From positions 1 to 64,000 of the forward strand of contig JAJRZS010000025.1 of the NCBI GenBank assembly GCA_024275135.1: DNA of 64,000 nt, given 5' to 3'. The notes under the pieces are model-generated. The model saw only the letters and a program-made list of their open reading frames with translations, was not told the origin of the DNA and searched no databases. The stretch is from Planctomycetota bacterium. GTDB lineage: Bacteria > Planctomycetota > UBA1135. Of the stretch, positions 25,883-34,582 are shown in pieces. Numbering within the stretch: the stretch's first letter is position 1; every line of letters starts with the position of its first letter. Made by a program: the position numbers and the translations under genes.

Positions 25883-26461
25883 GTGTTGACCCCTGCCCTC
25901 CGCGAGGATGTTGTCGTCCACCCTGTTTTGTTTGGCCTGGGTGCTTGCTGTCTGTTGCTGGCCGGGGCCTTTTTTTGGTCGGCTGCAGGGCGCGACCGCG
26001 CGCGTTTTCGCACCACATTGGTGCTGAGCACCATGGCGACTTCTCTACGCCCCTTGCGCGGTGCTTTGCAGTCCAAGGTGCGTGCCCAAGTGGGAGCCTG
26101 CTTTTTGATGGCCGCTGGTTTGCTTGGCGGGCTTGCGGTGACGGTGTCCTGGCAACTGCCTGCTTGGCTTTTGCCCGTGGGGGTGGGGGCTCTCGTTGGG
26201 CTATCTCTGCTCTTGCTGTTTTTGCAAAACCGCTATGTGGAAAATGCCATGCGGCGCTATGTGCAGGCTCATTTGCGCGAATTCCCATTTTCCTTTGAAG
26301 ACAATTTGGCCCTCACGCGGGAAATCGGGGATTTGTTTGGGATTGGTGGTCAAACCGAAGACACGGTCGAGAGTTATGTGCACAAATTGCGGCAACGCCT
26401 CGGCTTGAAGGATTCTCCTTCCAAACTATTCGGACGGCGGACACCGCATTATCCGGTCTAA
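25883..26461 (+). CDS. Membrane protein of unknown function
   Basis: I do not recognise this 192-residue protein. Three hydrophobic segments lie at about 12-32, 70-88 and 92-114 (LLPVGVGALVGLSLLLLFL). A soluble C-terminal tail of about 75 residues (FPFSFEDNLALTREIGDLF, then VESYVHKLRQRLGLKDSP) looks helical and would face the cytoplasm. The start GTG 25883 is chosen from the TAGGAT spacing; an internal GTC/GTG-rich stretch means the true start could be a few codons later. It is divergent from the two-component operon and could share its regulatory region. Confidence 0.6.
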   Translation: MLTPALREDVVVHPVLFGLGACCLLLAGAFFWSAAGRDRARFRTTLVLSTMATSLRPLRGALQSKVRAQVGACFLMAAGLLGGLAVTVSWQLPAWLLPVGVGALVGLSLLLLFLQNRYVENAMRRYVQAHLREFPFSFEDNLALTREIGDLFGIGGQTEDTVESYVHKLRQRLGLKDSPSKLFGRRTPHYPV

Positions 26462-26494
26462 CTTTTTTCTGCTTTTGCGTCTACTAGGGTGTGG

Positions 26495-27145
26495 ATGCGC
26501 TGGTTCGACGCCCTTTTGGCCCCGGTGTGTGTTTGCTGTGGGCAGCCCGCAAGAGTCCGGGAACATGGCTTTTTATGTGCCTCTTGTGAGCAAGATTGGC
26601 CATCGCCGATGGGGGCGTGCTGGTTGGGCCAATCCTTTCCGCGGCAAGCGATTTGGCCCTATGCAGGCACTGTGCGGCGCCTGGTGGTGCAAGCCAAGGA
26701 GGCCCAAGCAGGCCCCCAAGCTTGGCTATTGAGTCAAGCCGGGAGCGCGGTGATCGCTTCCCCGGGCTGGAAGAGTTGGCGTCAGGATGTGCAGGGAACC
26801 ACTTGGTGCCTGGTGCCGCCTTCGCGCAAACGGAAATGGGCCAATTGGTATTTCCCGCATTCTTTCGCCGCGGCTTGGGCGCGACAATGTGGTGCTCCGT
26901 ATCGCTCCCTATTACGTAGAAAGAAACAATGCACAGATCAAGCGGAGTTGGATGGCGCCGCACGGCGGAAGAATTTGCAGGGAGTTTTCACTTTTTCTCG
27001 GGCTTGGGGGCTGGCGCTTCCTTCTCGAGTTTTGCTGGTCGATGATGTGTCCACCACAGGTTCCAGCCTGGAAGAAGCGCGGCGTGCCCTACTGGAAGCT
27101 GGGGTGGCGGAGGTTCAGGCCCTTTGTTTGGCGGTGGTGCCTTAA
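26495..27145 (+). CDS. comF: ComF family protein (phosphoribosyltransferase-like)
   Basis: A 216-residue ComF/GntX homologue: an N-terminal zinc-ribbon-like part with two CxxC pairs (CVCCGQ and CASCEQDW), then a type I phosphoribosyltransferase domain with the PRPP-binding loop VLLVDDVSTTGSSLEEA. The GARRKNLQGVF-type stretch before it is the family hallmark. ComF proteins help DNA uptake in competent bacteria, but they are conserved in non-competent ones and their biochemical role is not firmly known. I give ATG 26495; GTG 26489 would add two residues. larC follows 20 bp downstream with its own -10-like element. Confidence 0.88.
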   Translation: MRWFDALLAPVCVCCGQPARVREHGFLCASCEQDWPSPMGACWLGQSFPRQAIWPYAGTVRRLVVQAKEAQAGPQAWLLSQAGSAVIASPGWKSWRQDVQGTTWCLVPPSRKRKWANWYFPHSFAAAWARQCGAPYRSLLRRKKQCTDQAELDGAARRKNLQGVFTFSRAWGLALPSRVLLVDDVSTTGSSLEEARRALLEAGVAEVQALCLAVVP

Positions 27146-27153
27146 AACGGCGC

Positions 27154-27159
27154 TAAAAT
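27154..27159 (+). promoter_or_regulatory. -10 element (TAAAAT) of larC, probably leaderless
   Basis: TAAAAT, six bases, then the larC ATG at 27166. No Shine-Dalgarno sequence lies between them. Confidence 0.5.
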
Positions 27160-27165
27160 CCTTCC

Positions 27166-28311
27166 ATGCGCATCTACCTCAACCTTTTTGGTGGCGTTGC
27201 AGGCGATATGTTGGTGGCAGCCTTGCTGGACGCTGGAGCGCCAGAGGATGTGCTCACAAAGATTATCCAGGCGTTGCCGGCGGCGGAGGTTTCCGCCAGC
27301 TGGGAGAAGGAACAGCGCCACGGCATTGCTGGCCTACGTTTTGCGGTGGATATCAAGGAGGCCAGCACGCATCGCCATTTGCCACAAGTTTTGCAAATCT
27401 TGGCCGAATTGCCCCTCACCGGTCGCGCGCGGGCATGGGCCGAGACGGCCTTCCGCGAGTTGGCGGAAGCGGAAGCCAAAGCGCATGGATGTGCCGCTGA
27501 AGCCGTTCATTTTCATGAAGTTGGGGCCATGGATGCCATTCTCGACATTGCCGCAGCCTGTGCCTTGCTCGACGCTCTCCATCCAACCGAGGTGTTTTGC
27601 AGTACCATACCGGTTGGCCAAGGGCCCGTGCACTGCGCCCATGGGGCCATGCCGAATCCCGCGCCGGGCACCCAATTTTTGTTAACTGGCCTGCCCACCG
27701 GTGGCTTTGAATTGCGCGGGGAGCGGGCCACGCCTACGGGGGTTGCCTTGCTGAGGGCTTGGCAGGTGGATTTTTCGGTGCGCAGTGCTGGAGTGGTGAT
27801 GGGCTGTGGTTATGGCTTGGGCACTCATGATTTCGAGGATCGCGCCAATCTGTTGAGAGTGGAGTGCGAAACTCCTGCCTTGGATTTGGAATGGTTGGTC
27901 GAACTCCGTGCCCTTGTTGACGATCAATCAGGGGAAATCTTGGGGCATGCGATGGAAACCATGCGCAGCGAGGGGGCCGTCGATGTCTATGCCACGCCAG
28001 CGGTTGGAAAGAAAAACCGTCCTGCTTATGAAGTGGTGGCTTTGGTGGAAGCCGCACGGCAAGCGGAGTTTGAGCAAATGTTTTTCCGTTTGCTTGGTAC
28101 TCTGGGGGTTCGTGCGCTGGCTATGCGGAGAAATCGTCAATTGCGGGCGCAGCGCACAGAGGCGCAGTCGGACCTTTGTTGGAAAACCGTGGCTGATAGC
28201 CCTGGTCATGATTTTGCCGATCTCAAACCCGAATTCGAAAGTTTGGTGGCGGTTGCCGCAGCACGAGGAAAAACCCCACGCGAGCTATTGCATGAGTTGT
28301 TGCAATCATGA
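27166..28311 (+). CDS. larC: LarC, nickel-pincer cofactor biosynthesis nickel insertase
   Basis: Inserts nickel into the pincer nucleotide cofactor of lactate racemase and related enzymes. The N-terminus YLNLFGGVAGDMLVAALLDAG is the LarC signature, and HFHEVGAMDAILDIAAA is the second conserved block. The 381 residues form one uninterrupted frame, unlike Lactiplantibacillus plantarum, where larC is split by a programmed frameshift. No larA, larB or larE is in the window, so the target enzyme must be encoded elsewhere. Its stop overlaps the gluQ start in ATGA. Confidence 0.93.
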   Translation: MRIYLNLFGGVAGDMLVAALLDAGAPEDVLTKIIQALPAAEVSASWEKEQRHGIAGLRFAVDIKEASTHRHLPQVLQILAELPLTGRARAWAETAFRELAEAEAKAHGCAAEAVHFHEVGAMDAILDIAAACALLDALHPTEVFCSTIPVGQGPVHCAHGAMPNPAPGTQFLLTGLPTGGFELRGERATPTGVALLRAWQVDFSVRSAGVVMGCGYGLGTHDFEDRANLLRVECETPALDLEWLVELRALVDDQSGEILGHAMETMRSEGAVDVYATPAVGKKNRPAYEVVALVEAARQAEFEQMFFRLLGTLGVRALAMRRNRQLRAQRTEAQSDLCWKTVADSPGHDFADLKPEFESLVAVAAARGKTPRELLHELLQS

Positions 28312-29300
28312 GTGAGATTGTTGGTCGGCTAGCACCTAGTCCCACTGGGGTTTTGCATCTGGGGAATGCGCGGAGCTTTCTTCTCGCTTGGCTGTCGGTG
28401 CGGTCCCAAAACGGCCGGATTTTGCTCCGCATCGAAGATTTGGATGGGCCCAGGGTAAAGGCGGGAGCCGAAGACCTTTGTCTCCAGGATTTGCAGTGGT
28501 TGGGCTTGGATTGGGACGGCGAAGTTATGCGCCAAAGCCAGCGTGCAGGGGCTTATCAGCAAGCTTTGTCCGCTTTGCGCCGGGCCAAGCGGGTGTATCC
28601 ATGCTCTTGCTCACGCAAAGAAATCGAAAGGGCGGCGTCGGCTCCGCATGCGGGAGAAGAAGGCCCGGTGTATCCCGGCACCTGCCGCCACAGGTCGGCG
28701 ATGGAGGTGGAGAAAGAATGCGCAAACCCGGCCTTTCGCTTTCATGTGCAACCGGGGCATGTCCACTTTGTGGATGGATTTTGCGGCCCTTGCTCCTTGG
28801 ATGTGGAGCAGGAGCTTGGAGATTTTGTTGTTTTTAAGCGAGATGGTTTCGCGGCTTATCAGCTTGCCGTGGTCGTCGATGATGCGGCGACGGGCGTGAA
28901 CGAGGTGGTGCGGGGGGATGATTTGCTGTCCAGTGCCGCGCGTCAAATCCAATTGATGCAGGCCTTGCATTTGCCGTTGCCCAAGTTTTACCACCTACCC
29001 CTAGTCATCGGCACCGATGGCAAGCGATTGGCCAAACGGCATGGGGACACCAGTTTGCGTTTTTTTCGCGAGCAAGGGGTGCACGCCGAGCAGATTCTTG
29101 GCTGGTTGGCGCAGAGTGCTGGCTTGCAAGCCGATGCGCATCCGCGGTCGGCGGAAGAATTGATTGCGGGATTTCGGTGGGAGAAAATTCCTCCCTATCC
29201 AGTTTTGTGGACAGGTTCCTTTAGCGCAAAGATGCAGTGGCTTGTAGCAGGCAACCCATGCCAAAAGCCACCCCATAAGGTTTTCCATAATCGTTCATAA
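28308..29300 (+). CDS. gluQ: Glutamyl-queuosine tRNA(Asp) synthetase
   Basis: Truncated glutamyl-tRNA-synthetase homologue (YadB/GluQ-RS) that transfers activated glutamate onto queuosine in tRNA-Asp. The HIGH-like motif is APSPTGVLHLGNARSF, the KMSKS-like motif is KRLAKRHG, and the zinc site is CSC..., Y...GTC (residues of about 100-127). It lacks an anticodon-binding domain, as expected. Length is 330, about 30 residues longer than usual: the last part (after VLWTGSFSA) reads through 80 bp of the convergent neighbour gene and looks like an extended tail after stop loss. It is coupled to larC in ATGA. Confidence 0.9.
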   Translation: MSEIVGRLAPSPTGVLHLGNARSFLLAWLSVRSQNGRILLRIEDLDGPRVKAGAEDLCLQDLQWLGLDWDGEVMRQSQRAGAYQQALSALRRAKRVYPCSCSRKEIERAASAPHAGEEGPVYPGTCRHRSAMEVEKECANPAFRFHVQPGHVHFVDGFCGPCSLDVEQELGDFVVFKRDGFAAYQLAVVVDDAATGVNEVVRGDDLLSSAARQIQLMQALHLPLPKFYHLPLVIGTDGKRLAKRHGDTSLRFFREQGVHAEQILGWLAQSAGLQADAHPRSAEELIAGFRWEKIPPYPVLWTGSFSAKMQWLVAGNPCQKPPHKVFHNRS

Positions 29301-30387
29301 AAAAGTCGATCATGGAGCCATCCCGGCTTTGGGTTTTCGCGATAGAAGCAACCAAAGGAACAAGGAAACGATTGCGGTCGGCGGGACTTAGGCGCTGAAG
29401 GATGGCGCCAGCGTAATAATGGCCGAAAAAGTAGAAATAGCCCGAGTTGTAGTGGAAAGCTTCATGAGGGATGGGACGGCCACGGGCGATGTCCAGGTAA
29501 TGATGTTCGCGAAAAAGTTGTTGCAGCCCTTGGCGTAAATCCTCGTCTTGGATATTTACCGCGTAGCCCTGCTCCTTGGCGCGGATGAGTGCCAAATTGC
29601 AAACTTGGATGCGGGATAGGGAGCCGCGCACTCGGTCGATGCCCACACCCGTATCGACCACAGGAAGAATCTCGATGCTATAGGTGTAGGACCCATCCGG
29701 CAAGCGTGCGTGTTGGAGTGCTTCAATTCCTCGCTTTAGTGCTGGTTCTTCAATTTTCCACCCCAATTGTTTGGCGTCGAGAATTCCCAAAACAGCCACA
29801 GCTGTCATGAAGGAGGTGCCCCAGCTCGGACGCTGGGCTTTGGTGTCGTCATCGTAATAAGCCCAACCACCATTGGGTGCTTGATAAGCCCACAGCTGCC
29901 GCAAAAAAGCTTTGCCTCGCATTTCAATCGCAACTTTGCGGGTGCTGGTGCTGAGGCGCGGGTTTTGTGCGGCCTTGGTGAGCGCGGCTAGCCCGTAAAC
30001 ATAGCCCCAGGTGTTGTCGGTATCCCAATCACTTGGGCGCTTTAGGGAGGGGGCATTGGTGAGATAATCGATGCCTTGGTTTAAGGCGGATTGCGCCTCG
30101 CGGTCGGTGGGCATGTCCATGAGCGCCATACACACCAAGCCGGTGGTTGCGATTTGCCAGGAGCGATGAGTTTCTGGATTGGACCAGTAACGGTCATAAA
30201 TCATGGGATGCTGTGGGCCACCCCAAGAGCCATCCGGGTTTTGACTTTGAATGAGGAAATCCCGTCCATGCTGAATGACTTCCCGTGCTTGGGCCAAGGC
30301 TTCGCCGACGGCAGGAGGGAGTGCCCTGCCTTCCACTTGCACCTGGCTTTGCGCGCAAGCCAGGGCTGCAAAAAAGATGGCAATCAA
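29221..30387 (-). CDS. Exported protein with squalene-cyclase/prenyltransferase-type repeats
   Basis: A 388-residue protein with a short signal peptide (MIAIFFAALACAQSQ). The rest is an alpha/alpha toroid of prenyltransferase/squalene-oxidase-type repeats: FLIQSQNPDGSWGG, SALNQGIDYL, FLRQLWAYQAPNGGWAYYDD, GIEALQHARLPDGSY and SIAKTQSRDGSMIDF. The aspartate-rich cyclase motif DxDD and the prenyltransferase zinc site are not apparent, so this is likely a binding or structural member, of a type frequent in planctomycetes. Its stop lies inside gluQ, an 80-bp convergent overlap. The start overlaps the stop of the coiled-coil gene upstream in ATGA. Confidence 0.8.
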   Translation of the reverse strand: MIAIFFAALACAQSQVQVEGRALPPAVGEALAQAREVIQHGRDFLIQSQNPDGSWGGPQHPMIYDRYWSNPETHRSWQIATTGLVCMALMDMPTDREAQSALNQGIDYLTNAPSLKRPSDWDTDNTWGYVYGLAALTKAAQNPRLSTSTRKVAIEMRGKAFLRQLWAYQAPNGGWAYYDDDTKAQRPSWGTSFMTAVAVLGILDAKQLGWKIEEPALKRGIEALQHARLPDGSYTYSIEILPVVDTGVGIDRVRGSLSRIQVCNLALIRAKEQGYAVNIQDEDLRQGLQQLFREHHYLDIARGRPIPHEAFHYNSGYFYFFGHYYAGAILQRLSPADRNRFLVPLVASIAKTQSRDGSMIDFFMNDYGKPYGVAFGMGCLLQATASLR

Positions 30388-31049
30388 TCTCTTTGCTCCT
30401 GAAGTGCCTGCTTGAGTTCGCCAATGCGCTTTTTCAAATCGGCAATTTCCATTTCTGCTTCGGTGCGGTCAATCTGTTGTTGGATGGCGAGGGAATCTTT
30501 TTCCGCTTGCGCCAAACGCATCGCCTGTTGCAGCTCGCGTGCTTCTTGGGCCATGCCAAATTCCACCCACTCTTTGTGTTCGGCTTCGGCGAGGGCCAAA
30601 GCAGTGCGTTGGCGTTCCACGTCGCGGGTAGCGCGCTGCATCACAATCTGTGCGGTTTGGTCGGCGAGGTTGTTGCTGTCGTACATCATGCCGAGTTGGC
30701 GCAGCTCTTCTTCGGCATCTGCCAGGCTGTCGCGTTGATATTGCAAATCCAAAATGGCTTGGTCTAAACCAGCCTGTTTGCCATGGCGATTGTAAGTTTC
30801 CAAAGCGACCATCGAATTTTGCAATTCAAACTCCGCTTGCAGGCGGTTGAGGTCTTGCTCCTGCAGCAAGCCTTGCAAATGAAGCTCGGCCAACTTCAGT
30901 TCTTGTTTGGCATCCGCGAGTTCGGCAGCAGGGTCGGAACCCTCTTCGGCCGAATCGGTAGCAGGTTCTTGAGAGGAAAAGGCTTGGCTCGGCAGCAGCA
31001 GGCTAAGACCGGCAAGCAAGAAGAGGGTGGCGAGGACAGGGTTGCGCAT
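30384..31049 (-). CDS. Exported coiled-coil protein of unknown function
   Basis: A 221-residue protein: signal peptide at 1-25 (LATLFLLAGLSLLLPSQAFS), then an acidic linker (EPATDSAEEGSDPAAEL) and an almost continuous heptad-rich helix from about 45 to 220 (AELADAKQELKLAELHLQGLLQEQ, RQRTALALAEAEHKEWVE, QIDRTEAEMEIADLKKRIGELKQ). It has no enzymatic motif and is likely an extracytoplasmic structural or scaffold protein. It is coupled by ATGA to the cyclase-repeat gene, which may be its partner. Confidence 0.75.
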   Translation of the reverse strand: MRNPVLATLFLLAGLSLLLPSQAFSSQEPATDSAEEGSDPAAELADAKQELKLAELHLQGLLQEQDLNRLQAEFELQNSMVALETYNRHGKQAGLDQAILDLQYQRDSLADAEEELRQLGMMYDSNNLADQTAQIVMQRATRDVERQRTALALAEAEHKEWVEFGMAQEARELQQAMRLAQAEKDSLAIQQQIDRTEAEMEIADLKKRIGELKQALQEQRD

Positions 31050-31081
31050 CCATGGACGTTAACGCATGCGGAGCCAAGAGA

Positions 31082-31109
31082 AAACCCCGCACCTTGCGAT
31101 GCGGGGTTT
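31082..31109 (-). terminator. Rho-independent terminator
   Basis: A 10-bp perfect stem (AAACCCCGCA 31082-31091 with TGCGGGGTTT 31100-31109) and an 8-nt loop. On the minus strand the stem ends in TTTT, so it would terminate the lipoprotein gene whose stop is 19 bp before it. It could act in both directions. Confidence 0.75.
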
Positions 31110-31128
31110 AGGCGACGGGTGCTGTGGA

Positions 31129-31500
31129 TTATTGGTAGGGGCTCTTTGAATCTTGGTTGAAAAACCAATCACCCAACTGCATGCCTTGGTTGGCTTTGGG
31201 CAGGTAGAGTGGGCCACCGCCACGCCAATCGGACTGGGTGGCCTGGCCGAAAGAGTTGGAACGGTAGAAGAGGGAAAAGAAGCCTCGTTGGGAATTAGCC
31301 TGCGCATAGGGACTATGGACATCGCGGCCTAGCCAGTATTTTTCTACGCCTTCACCAAGCCCACCGAGGCCAGGGGCATGCGGGGCTACGGATTGGGTGG
31401 GGATACTGGCGTCGACGCCAAGCTCGGTGGTGTTGGGTGCCGAGGAGCAGGCACCAAGAAGGCCGAGGAGGGCAGAGGCGAGAAGGAGAGTGCGTAGCAT
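31129..31500 (-). CDS. Small lipoprotein
   Basis: A 123-residue lipoprotein: signal MLRTLLLASALLGLLGAC with lipobox LGAC (lipidated Cys 18). The mature part is short, Gly/Asn/Ser-rich and without a known domain; GGLGEGVEKYWLGRD and SLFYRSNSFGQAT are its most distinctive stretches. I chose ATG 31500 because it places the signal peptide directly at the start. It has its own terminator and is divergent from hisS (90 bp). Confidence 0.7.
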   Translation of the reverse strand: MLRTLLLASALLGLLGACSSAPNTTELGVDASIPTQSVAPHAPGLGGLGEGVEKYWLGRDVHSPYAQANSQRGFFSLFYRSNSFGQATQSDWRGGGPLYLPKANQGMQLGDWFFNQDSKSPYQ

Positions 31501-31575
31501 GGATGTGGGTGTGGGTGCGAAGGCGAAGCACAAGGTTAGATGGGGCGAGAACTCTCGTCAAACCATCCGCGCCGG

Positions 31576-31581
31576 TATCCT
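31576..31581 (+). promoter_or_regulatory. -10-like hexamer (TATCCT) before hisS
   Basis: TATCCT, nine bases, then ATG 31591. The same hexamer lies 8 bp before the HEAT/VWA start at 8345. Confidence 0.35.
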
Positions 31582-31590
31582 GAGGGCAAA

Positions 31591-32925
31591 ATGAGTGCTG
31601 AACCCATCCGCAATGCCCGTGGCACCCGGGATTTTCTGCCTTCGGACCTGGTCTTAGTGCAGCATTTGGAGCGTACGGCCCAGGCTGTTGCGAAGTCTGC
31701 CTGCTACCAGGAAATCCGCACCCCACTTTTCGAGGAGACGCGGCTGTTTCAGCGCTCCCTGGGCGAAACCTCCGACGTGGTGGCGAAGGAGATGTTTACC
31801 GTGCCCAAGCGCGTGGAGCCTGGGGCCTCCCCCAATGCTGGGCAGGATGGCTATACCTTTCGTCCGGAGGGTACGGCCAGCGCCGCCCGCGCCTACATCC
31901 AAGGCGGTTTTGCCGCTCACGCGCCCTTGCAGAAATGGTTTTATATCGGGCCGATGTTTCGCTATGAACGTCCGCAGAAAGGGAGAGAACGCCAATTCAC
32001 CCAGTTTGGGGTGGAGGCTTTTGGTGTGCAGAGCCCCGAGTTGGATGCCGAAGTTGTGAGTTTAGCTCTGGATTTTTTTCTCCGCTTAGGCTTCGGCGAA
32101 GAATTGCAGGTGCGCATCAATTCGATGGGAGACCCAGCCGACCGTCATCGTTGGAGCGCAAAGCTAAAAGAATTTTTCCAGCCACAAGTGGACGTTCCTG
32201 ACAGCCCCCGCTGTGCCGATTGTGTCCAACGCTTTCAGCGGAATGTGTTTCGCTTGCTCGATTGCAAAGTGCCGCGTTGTATTGAATTGAACCAAGGTGC
32301 GCCGGATTTGTTTGCGCTGATGGGGGAAGAGGCGTTGCAGCATCACCATCGATTTGCCCAAGCCTTAAGCAATCTGGGGCATCAGCCGGTGGAGGATCGC
32401 AGCATTGTGCGGGGCTTGGACTACTACACGCGGACGGTGTTCGAGCTGCATTATCCGCCCTTGGGGTCCAGGTCGGCCCTTTGCGGTGGTGGCCGCTACG
32501 ACGGCTTGGTGGCGGAAATGGGAGGACGTCCCACCCCGGCTGTTGGTTTTTCGATTGGGTTTACTCCAACCGAACTTGCTTTGGCCGAATTGAAGTTGCC
32601 TCCGGCTGCGGATTTGGCCGACTTGCATGCCCAGCTGGCCCCCCAAATTTACCTGGTTGCCATTGCTGAGGAGGATCGGGCCGATGTCCTTCGGCTTACC
32701 CACCGGTTGCGTCAGCATGGATGGCGTTGCAGCTGCGACTACCGACAGAAGTCGGCCAAGGCTCAGTTCAAAGAAGCGGCGAAAAGCAAGGCGATTTTGG
32801 CTTTGGTGTTGGGGGCGGAAGAGCGTGCCGCCGACCAAGTGGTGGTGAAAGATTTGCGCCTCCAAGAGGAACAGCGCGTAGAGATTTCCGCACTTCCAGC
32901 TTTGTTGGCCCAACTATTGGCCTAA
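31591..32925 (+). CDS. hisS: Histidyl-tRNA synthetase
   Basis: Class II synthetase charging tRNA-His; a dimer in the cytoplasm. Motif 1 lies near IRNARGTRDFLPSD, motif 2 is FRPEGTASAARAYI with the following FRYERPQKGRERQF, the histidine-A loop is RGLDYYTRTVFE, and motif 3 is CGGGRYDGLV...AVGFSIGF. The C-terminal anticodon-binding domain starts at about 350. Length is 444, within the normal range (about 420-450). I chose ATG 31591 (MSAEPIRNARGTRDF), directly before the conserved N-terminus. Confidence 0.97.
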   Translation: MSAEPIRNARGTRDFLPSDLVLVQHLERTAQAVAKSACYQEIRTPLFEETRLFQRSLGETSDVVAKEMFTVPKRVEPGASPNAGQDGYTFRPEGTASAARAYIQGGFAAHAPLQKWFYIGPMFRYERPQKGRERQFTQFGVEAFGVQSPELDAEVVSLALDFFLRLGFGEELQVRINSMGDPADRHRWSAKLKEFFQPQVDVPDSPRCADCVQRFQRNVFRLLDCKVPRCIELNQGAPDLFALMGEEALQHHHRFAQALSNLGHQPVEDRSIVRGLDYYTRTVFELHYPPLGSRSALCGGGRYDGLVAEMGGRPTPAVGFSIGFTPTELALAELKLPPAADLADLHAQLAPQIYLVAIAEEDRADVLRLTHRLRQHGWRCSCDYRQKSAKAQFKEAAKSKAILALVLGAEERAADQVVVKDLRLQEEQRVEISALPALLAQLLA

Positions 32926-32928
32926 GCC

Positions 32929-33552
32929 ATGCATTTGGTTTTTGGTGGCTCCTTTGATCCCATCCATCGCGGCCATGTGGCGATGGCCGACGCCGCGCAA
33001 TGCCAGGTACAACCCGAACGGCTGTTTTGGGTTCCATCCTTTCACGCCCCGCATAAACCCGAGCAACCGCCGGTAGGGGCTGAGCATCGGTTGCAGTTCG
33101 TGCAAGCAGTGGTACGAGAGCGACCGGGTGAGCAAGTATTGGATTGGGAGATTCAGCGCCAAACCTGGTCCTACACTGTGGACACTCTGCGTTTTTTAGC
33201 GACGGAATATCCTCAGGCCAATTGGGGTTTTTTGCTGGGCGCGGATTCCCTGGCTCACTTGGCCACTTGGCGATGCTTGGAGGAAATATGTCGGCGTGTT
33301 CGGTTTTTCTTTGCGCCGCGGGAGGGCTGGGGGGAACGCGAGTTGCGTCGTTTTCAACAACGATTGGATCCTCAACTTGCGGCCTGTTTTCGCGCACGCA
33401 TGTTGGTGATGCGTCCGGTCGACGCCAGCTCCACCGCCATCCGTGCTGCTTTAGCCGCAGGACAGCTACCCGAGTCCATCCCTTTGGCAGCAGCGGAGCT
33501 GATTCGACGGCACGGGCTTTATGGTATTGCCCCGGCCGATTACCAGAGCTGA
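32929..33552 (+). CDS. nadD: Nicotinate-nucleotide adenylyltransferase
   Basis: Joins ATP and nicotinate mononucleotide to deamido-NAD in NAD synthesis. The nucleotidyltransferase fold shows FGGSFDPIHRGHVAMA (the HxGH site), VPSFHAPHKP, GADSLAHLATW and the C-terminal SSTAIRAAL. The 207 residues match the family. It starts 3 bp after hisS. Its 3' end overlaps the convergent PPIase gene by 13 bp. The usual neighbour rsfS is not here. Confidence 0.95.
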   Translation: MHLVFGGSFDPIHRGHVAMADAAQCQVQPERLFWVPSFHAPHKPEQPPVGAEHRLQFVQAVVRERPGEQVLDWEIQRQTWSYTVDTLRFLATEYPQANWGFLLGADSLAHLATWRCLEEICRRVRFFFAPREGWGERELRRFQQRLDPQLAACFRARMLVMRPVDASSTAIRAALAAGQLPESIPLAAAELIRRHGLYGIAPADYQS

Positions 33553-34505
33553 ATGTCGGCTGCCTCTCGTAAGCCGCGTAGGAATTGTTCCCGCTCTTGC
33601 CAAGTGGGTTCTGCTCGCATGACTTCTTCCACCAAAGTTGCGCGGACATCTTCGAATTGGGTAACGACTCGAGACACGACCTGCACAATATGAAAACCCG
33701 CACCGGATTCTAAGACTTGTGAATAGGCGCCTGGTGCCAAAGTTTTGACCGCTTCGGTGAAGGCCGTTCCATAGAGTCCGGGCCGGTAGGAAGGCAGGAT
33801 GCCTTGGTTTTTAAGGCTGACTTGGTCGTGCGAATATTTCGCAACCAAAGCGGCCATATCTTCACCCGCATTCAACCGCTGCAAACATTCTTCGGCACGT
33901 TGCCGCGCCTCCGCCTTCAGGGCTTGCAAATCGAGATCTTTCGGATTGGCGCCGGCTTTGATTTTTTCTGCCCGCAAAAAATTGGGCATAATCAAAATAT
34001 GACGCACTTCGACCTTGCTGCCGCCTGGACCATACTTGGACTCGAAGGCCTGTTGGAGTAGCGTGTCGGTGGGGACGCGGGTGGCCCGGACGAGAGCATT
34101 GAGGGTGAGCTCCTGCACCACGTCGTCGTGAAGATTGTGGGTGAAGAGTTCCAGGTTAAGCCCACCTTGGCGCAGATTGCGTAAAAATTCTTCTTCTGGC
34201 CGGCCCTGCCGTGCTTGCTGAAGACGCTCTTCCACAGCGGCCTGCACGGCGCTTTCCTCGATTTGGATGTCGTAGCGTCGGGCCTCTTGCTGCACGAGTT
34301 TGCTGTCGATGAGCTGATGCAAAGGACGTTTTCCCATCCTTTGGTAGAGATAGTCTTGATACTCTTGAAGGCCAATCTCTTCCGACCCCAAGCGCGCAAC
34401 GATATCCGCGGGAAGGGGGGCTGGTTTTTCCTCCTGGGCGGCAGAGAGGGGAGCCAAAAAGCTGGCAGAAAGGGCAAAAAGAGGCAGAATGAGAGGAAGC
34501 TTCAT
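33540..34505 (-). CDS. Exported peptidyl-prolyl cis-trans isomerase, parvulin/SurA-like
   Basis: A 321-residue exported chaperone-type protein with signal peptide at 1-23 (LPLILPLFALSASFLAPLSA). An N-terminal helical chaperone part (about 30-165, with GLQEYQDYLYQRMGKRPLHQLIDSKL) is followed by a parvulin domain from about 185 (VEVRHILIM, YSHDQVSLKNQG, GAYSQVLESGAGFHIVQV). It likely helps fold periplasmic or outer-membrane proteins. I chose ATG 34505 (MKLPLILP); an upstream ATG four codons earlier is possible. It overlaps nadD by 13 bp at their 3' ends. Confidence 0.88.
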   Translation of the reverse strand: MKLPLILPLFALSASFLAPLSAAQEEKPAPLPADIVARLGSEEIGLQEYQDYLYQRMGKRPLHQLIDSKLVQQEARRYDIQIEESAVQAAVEERLQQARQGRPEEEFLRNLRQGGLNLELFTHNLHDDVVQELTLNALVRATRVPTDTLLQQAFESKYGPGGSKVEVRHILIMPNFLRAEKIKAGANPKDLDLQALKAEARQRAEECLQRLNAGEDMAALVAKYSHDQVSLKNQGILPSYRPGLYGTAFTEAVKTLAPGAYSQVLESGAGFHIVQVVSRVVTQFEDVRATLVEEVMRAEPTWQEREQFLRGLREAADIQLW

Positions 34506-34582
34506 CGTGGGTTGCGACAACTGGTGCGGGAAACGAGAATACCCGCCACCTAGCCACCTGGGAAGCCCGTGGTTAGCTCACT

